From Selenomonadaceae bacterium (GTDB lineage Bacteria; Bacillota; Negativicutes; Selenomonadales; Selenomonadaceae), in the NCBI GenBank assembly GCA_017445435.1, contig JAFSUE010000054.1, positions 1-6,181 on the forward strand: DNA of 6,181 nucleotides, written 5' to 3'. Shown here one piece after another: positions 3,662-6,181 of the stretch. A program made the position numbers and the translations under genes. The notes beneath the pieces were generated by a model. The model saw nothing but the letters and a program-made list of their open reading frames with translations. It ran no database searches and was not told the DNA's origin. Within the stretch, counting starts at the first letter, position 1; every line of letters starts with the position of its first letter.

Positions 3662-6181
3662 TTAAACTCCTATGGTGTTGATGTTTATTTTAGCTTGTTC
3701 AATCGGCTTGCCATTTTTATCAATAAGATTTACATCGGCGGCAAGTTCATATTCCTTCGTAAGACGGAAGGTAACGACAACATCAACTTCATCACGTTTC
3801 AAATTAGGCGGCAGATTTTTAATTTGCACCATACCAATATATTTTATACCGTCGTCCATTGTACGCTTAGCGGTACTGCCTTCGTCGCGCGTAAAAAATT
3901 CTATTAAAAGTTCCGATTGTCCGTCCGTCACTAAAGAATAAATTTTTTCCTTCTGCATTGGCAAGGTTGAATTGACAGGGATAATTGTATCGAATCGGTG
4001 TCCCTTCAATGAAACGCCCAAGTCAGTCATCGTCTTATCGAAAATTTTAATTTGCTTGTCGATAGTTGAATTTTGATTCCACTTTATATCAGCGAACAGC
4101 GCGGCGCCTTCGGCAATTAAAGTAGCTGGGTCACGGTCGGAATAAGGTTGCTTGCCGAAATATCCTTGCACGTCATCCGTTATGAAAGGAATTGTCGACG
4201 TACCGCCAGCCATAATTACAACGTCAATGTCGGAACTTTTAAGACCTGCCTTTTGTAAGGTACTGTCAAGCGCCTTTTTAGCTTTAACCATTAATTCAGC
4301 GGTTATTTCTTCAAAATCTTCCCGCGAAAGTTCGTAATTAGCATCAAGGCGTTCATCTGCGCTTACGTAAAGTTTCAAAAGTTTTTTATCAGATTCACTT
4401 GTAGACAAGCGCAGTTTCATATCTTCGCAAGCTTCCCAAATTGCCAGTTCATTTTTGACGAACTCTTCATGCGGCAAGCCAGACGAGTCTTCATCTGTCA
4501 TATCAAGTTCCTGCTTATTGGCTAAAATTTCGCCGTACATCAACTTATCTTTAAAATCTACAATTAAAGCTTGTGTGAAATCTTCGCCGCCTAATTTTGC
4601 GTCGCCGCCAGAGGCAAGCCGATTAAAATTGCCGTCAGAAATTTCAAGAATCGTCACGTCAAAAGTTCCGCCGCCAAAGTCGTACACCAAAATTTTTTTA
4701 TCGCCCTTTTGCTCCAAACCGTAAGCAAGCGCCGCCGCTATCGGTTCACTTTGCAATTCAATTTCGGTAAAGCCCGCCTTGTATCCAGCATCTTTAATTT
4801 CATTTCGCTGAATAGGTGTAAATTCTTGCGGCACGGTGATAACCGCTTTGTTGACGTAGCCAATTTTTTTTCTAATTTCTTCGCGCAGATATTTCAGAAA
4901 AACTGTCGCGCCGTCTTTGCCAGTCAAATTTAATTCGTTAGGCGAATCGCTTTCATCTTCAACGTGTCGATAAAAGCTAAATTCCGTATAATTTTGAACT
5001 TGGAATGAATGTTTCTGCCACGTTGCCTTTTCTGCAACCATTTTATCGTTGGATAGCAAAATAGTTTTTTTGTCGTCGTGAAAGAACGCTACACTAAGGA
5101 TTTTACTGTCATTGCGGTCGTTATTATTTTTGTCCGAAGATTGAAACATATCGCCTTCAAGTAATTCAAGGTGCGAATCTTCAAACTTCACAATGTCGCT
5201 GTGTTCGTCGATTGACTTCAACGCGGCTTCGGCTTCAGCAACTGTTTCAGGAACATTTTTTCTACGCCCCAACTCTTCATAAACAGTTTTGGGAATTAAA
5301 ATTTCTACGTCATCTTCCATACCGTCCAAAATCAGCGGCGCTTCAATGAAAACATTTGTATCGATTATGTACTTGCGCTTGCCAGTTGAAGTTGGATTGA
5401 CCTGCGGTTCTGTTTTGAAAGGATACTTTTTATTTTCGCCAATATGGCGCTTGAAATGTTTGAACAGAGCAGCGGGATACATAACGCCTCGCCTAATTGC
5501 CGCGTCGCCATAAATCCATTTGCTTTGATCATTTTCCTTGAAATAAATTGCCGACGGAATAAGGCGTCTACCTCTGACTTCGATATATTGAAATCTGCCA
5601 GCTTTATAGTAAGCAACGGTTGAATTGCTCGTCCCTAAGTCAATGCCGACGGCTAAGCCAGAATCTTTGTCATTTTGTTTCGCCGTATTGTGAACGACTT
5701 CTTCATCATCTTCAATATCAGAAATTTTATTCCACTCGTGATTGGGATCACTTTTTAGGTACAGGGCAATATCGGAATTGCTCATAAGCAAATTTTTCAG
5801 CGCCTTAGGAGTTTGCGGACGATTAGGCAATTTTGAAAGACAACTTCGCAAAATATTTTCTAGTGGATCATTTTCGACTGGTTCAAACCAATCATCTGTT
5901 TCAACTTGATTCAGAAATTCGCCAATCGTCCAGCCTTTATCTTTTACGTATGGGATACTGCGATATAAAAAATCTAGCACCATACCGTAAGAAAAAACTG
6001 CCGTCGCGAAATGTTGATTAGTTTCATCAAGCTTTTCAGTGTCGGAAAATTCGTCAATAAAAATAACCGAATCATTCAAAGATAAATCGAAAGTTTCTTC
6101 GTCTATCTCGATTCGGTCGGGATTTAAATGATTGTCAGTACACTTTTCCAAAAGTTGCGCTAGAGTAATTGCCCATTCTGC
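3662..6181 (-). CDS. Kinase-like/Hsp70/PIN multidomain protein, 5'-partial
   Basis: The reading frame is open to the right edge (839 codons plus TAA visible), so the start lies outside the window. The first possible start inside, a TTG at 6151-6149, falls in the kinase-like domain, has no visible RBS, and I reject it. Numbering below begins at the edge. Residues about 1-135 look like a protein-kinase C-lobe with a degenerate catalytic loop. Residues about 136-173 are an acidic linker. An Hsp70 ATPase domain starts at 175 with GIDLGTSN (Asp181), then KRHIG (Lys244), the connect motif SEPIAAALAYG (Glu479), DFGGGTFDVT (Asp501, Thr506) and IMAGGTSTIP near 656. A PIN domain interrupts it at about 269-400. 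Residues about 720-839 form a beta substrate-binding domain that ends without the alpha-helical lid. Expected role: cytosolic, ATP-dependent client recognition coupled to RNA cleavage (inference). The next gene downstream encodes a GrpE-like partner. The Hsp70 assignment is very secure, the PIN secure, the kinase-like part moderately so. Confidence -1.
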   Translation of the reverse strand, partial: AEWAITLAQLLEKCTDNHLNPDRIEIDEETFDLSLNDSVIFIDEFSDTEKLDETNQHFATAVFSYGMVLDFLYRSIPYVKDKGWTIGEFLNQVETDDWFEPVENDPLENILRSCLSKLPNRPQTPKALKNLLMSNSDIALYLKSDPNHEWNKISDIEDDEEVVHNTAKQNDKDSGLAVGIDLGTSNSTVAYYKAGRFQYIEVRGRRLIPSAIYFKENDQSKWIYGDAAIRRGVMYPAALFKHFKRHIGENKKYPFKTEPQVNPTSTGKRKYIIDTNVFIEAPLILDGMEDDVEILIPKTVYEELGRRKNVPETVAEAEAALKSIDEHSDIVKFEDSHLELLEGDMFQSSDKNNNDRNDSKILSVAFFHDDKKTILLSNDKMVAEKATWQKHSFQVQNYTEFSFYRHVEDESDSPNELNLTGKDGATVFLKYLREEIRKKIGYVNKAVITVPQEFTPIQRNEIKDAGYKAGFTEIELQSEPIAAALAYGLEQKGDKKILVYDFGGGTFDVTILEISDGNFNRLASGGDAKLGGEDFTQALIVDFKDKLMYGEILANKQELDMTDEDSSGLPHEEFVKNELAIWEACEDMKLRLSTSESDKKLLKLYVSADERLDANYELSREDFEEITAELMVKAKKALDSTLQKAGLKSSDIDVVIMAGGTSTIPFITDDVQGYFGKQPYSDRDPATLIAEGAALFADIKWNQNSTIDKQIKIFDKTMTDLGVSLKGHRFDTIIPVNSTLPMQKEKIYSLVTDGQSELLIEFFTRDEGSTAKRTMDDGIKYIGMVQIKNLPPNLKRDEVDVVVTFRLTKEYELAADVNLIDKNGKPIEQAKININTIGV
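3664..3673 (-). repeat. 10-bp direct repeat, copy 2 (3' end of the large Hsp70 gene)
   Basis: The minus-strand decamer ATAGGAGTTT codes for the final Ile-Gly-Val and the first base of the TAA stop of the large Hsp70 gene. It includes an AGGAG that has no nearby usable start codon. It is the partner of the copy at 3591-3600. Confidence -1.
4982..5377 (-). other. PIN nuclease domain nested inside the Hsp70 ATPase domain
   Basis: About 130 residues between the Hsp70 segment ending KRHIGENKKYPF and the one resuming NLTGKDGATVFLKYL do not belong to Hsp70. They begin KYIIDTNVFIE, the classic first strand of PIN domains, continue with ILIPKTVYEELGRRK (second acidic site), then DSKILSVAFF (third) and ILLSNDKMVAEKA (fourth). 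The four acidic positions, counted from the right edge, are Asp274, Glu302 or Glu303, Asp358 and Asp379. All are present, so the metal site looks intact. The LLSNDK ending and the spacing are closest to the PIN domain at the N-terminus of PhoH-like ATPases rather than to a typical VapC toxin. PIN domains are metal-dependent RNases of the FEN1-like fold. There is no separate start or stop, and both flanks stay in frame with Hsp70 sequence, so this is an insertion within one polypeptide. Confidence -1.
5777..6181 (-). other. Degenerate protein-kinase C-lobe (domain, partial)
   Basis: This is the N-terminal visible part of the large Hsp70 gene. A helix (EWAITLAQLLEK) leads into DNHLNPDRIEID, which lines up position by position with the Ser/Thr kinase catalytic loop HRDLKPENILLD, but the HRD is replaced by DNH, and the Lys and Asn needed for catalysis are Asn and Arg. 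A VIFIDEF segment stands where the DFG motif is expected. AVFSYGMVLDFLYRSIPY resembles helix F (the DxWSFGVVL region), and LRSCLSKLPNRPQTPKALKNLL resembles helices H-I with the conserved Arg. The N-lobe with its ATP-binding Lys would lie beyond the right edge. If the match holds it is a pseudokinase, probably a binding or sensing module. The fit is by eye, so confidence is moderate. Confidence -1.

Noticed and set aside
4982..5377. Stand-alone VapC-type toxin gene
   Set aside because: It has no start, stop or RBS of its own and no antitoxin gene; it is continuous in frame with Hsp70 on both sides.
5365..5616. Minus-strand frame of 83 codons in another phase of the large Hsp70 gene
   Set aside because: It overlaps conserved Hsp70 ATPase and PIN sequence in the real frame and shows no RBS or motif of its own.
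6149..6151. TTG as the start of the large Hsp70 gene
   Set aside because: The frame stays open upstream to the edge and the kinase-like helix continues across it.

Overview
The window is accessory DNA from a bacterium. Every convincing gene lies on the minus strand, in one tight block read from right to left. The DNA is AT-rich, the ribosome binding sites are strong AGGAG(G) sites and genes overlap or abut, which fits a low-GC bacterium of Firmicutes type. I cannot place it more closely from 6 kb without a universal marker gene.

Layout in order of transcription. (1) 6181-3662: a multidomain protein whose 5' end lies outside the window. It consists of a degenerate protein-kinase C-lobe, then an Hsp70 nucleotide-binding domain into which a complete PIN-type nuclease domain is inserted, then a short beta substrate-binding domain with no lid. 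(2) A 79-bp AT-rich gap with heptamer repeats and a duplicated ribosome-binding segment. (3) 3582-2752: a divergent GrpE-like protein (called GrpE-A here). (4) 2755-1244: a second Hsp70, full in its ATPase motifs but without lid, overlapping the previous gene by ATGA. (5) 1242-1: a second divergent GrpE-like protein (GrpE-B) with a very long helical N-terminal region, starting 1 nt after the Hsp70 stop and running off the left edge without a stop.

Read together, this is a dedicated chaperone module with two Hsp70 ATPases and two GrpE-like partners, separate from the housekeeping hrcA-grpE-dnaK-dnaJ operon. The first Hsp70 carries a predicted RNase domain with its acidic residues intact and a kinase-like sensor or scaffold with its catalytic loop destroyed. 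My inference, not shown by the sequence, is a stress or conflict system in which nucleotide-state changes of an Hsp70, helped by a GrpE-like exchange factor, control an RNase. No J-domain protein, transposase, tRNA, rRNA, CRISPR array or phage gene is visible in the window.
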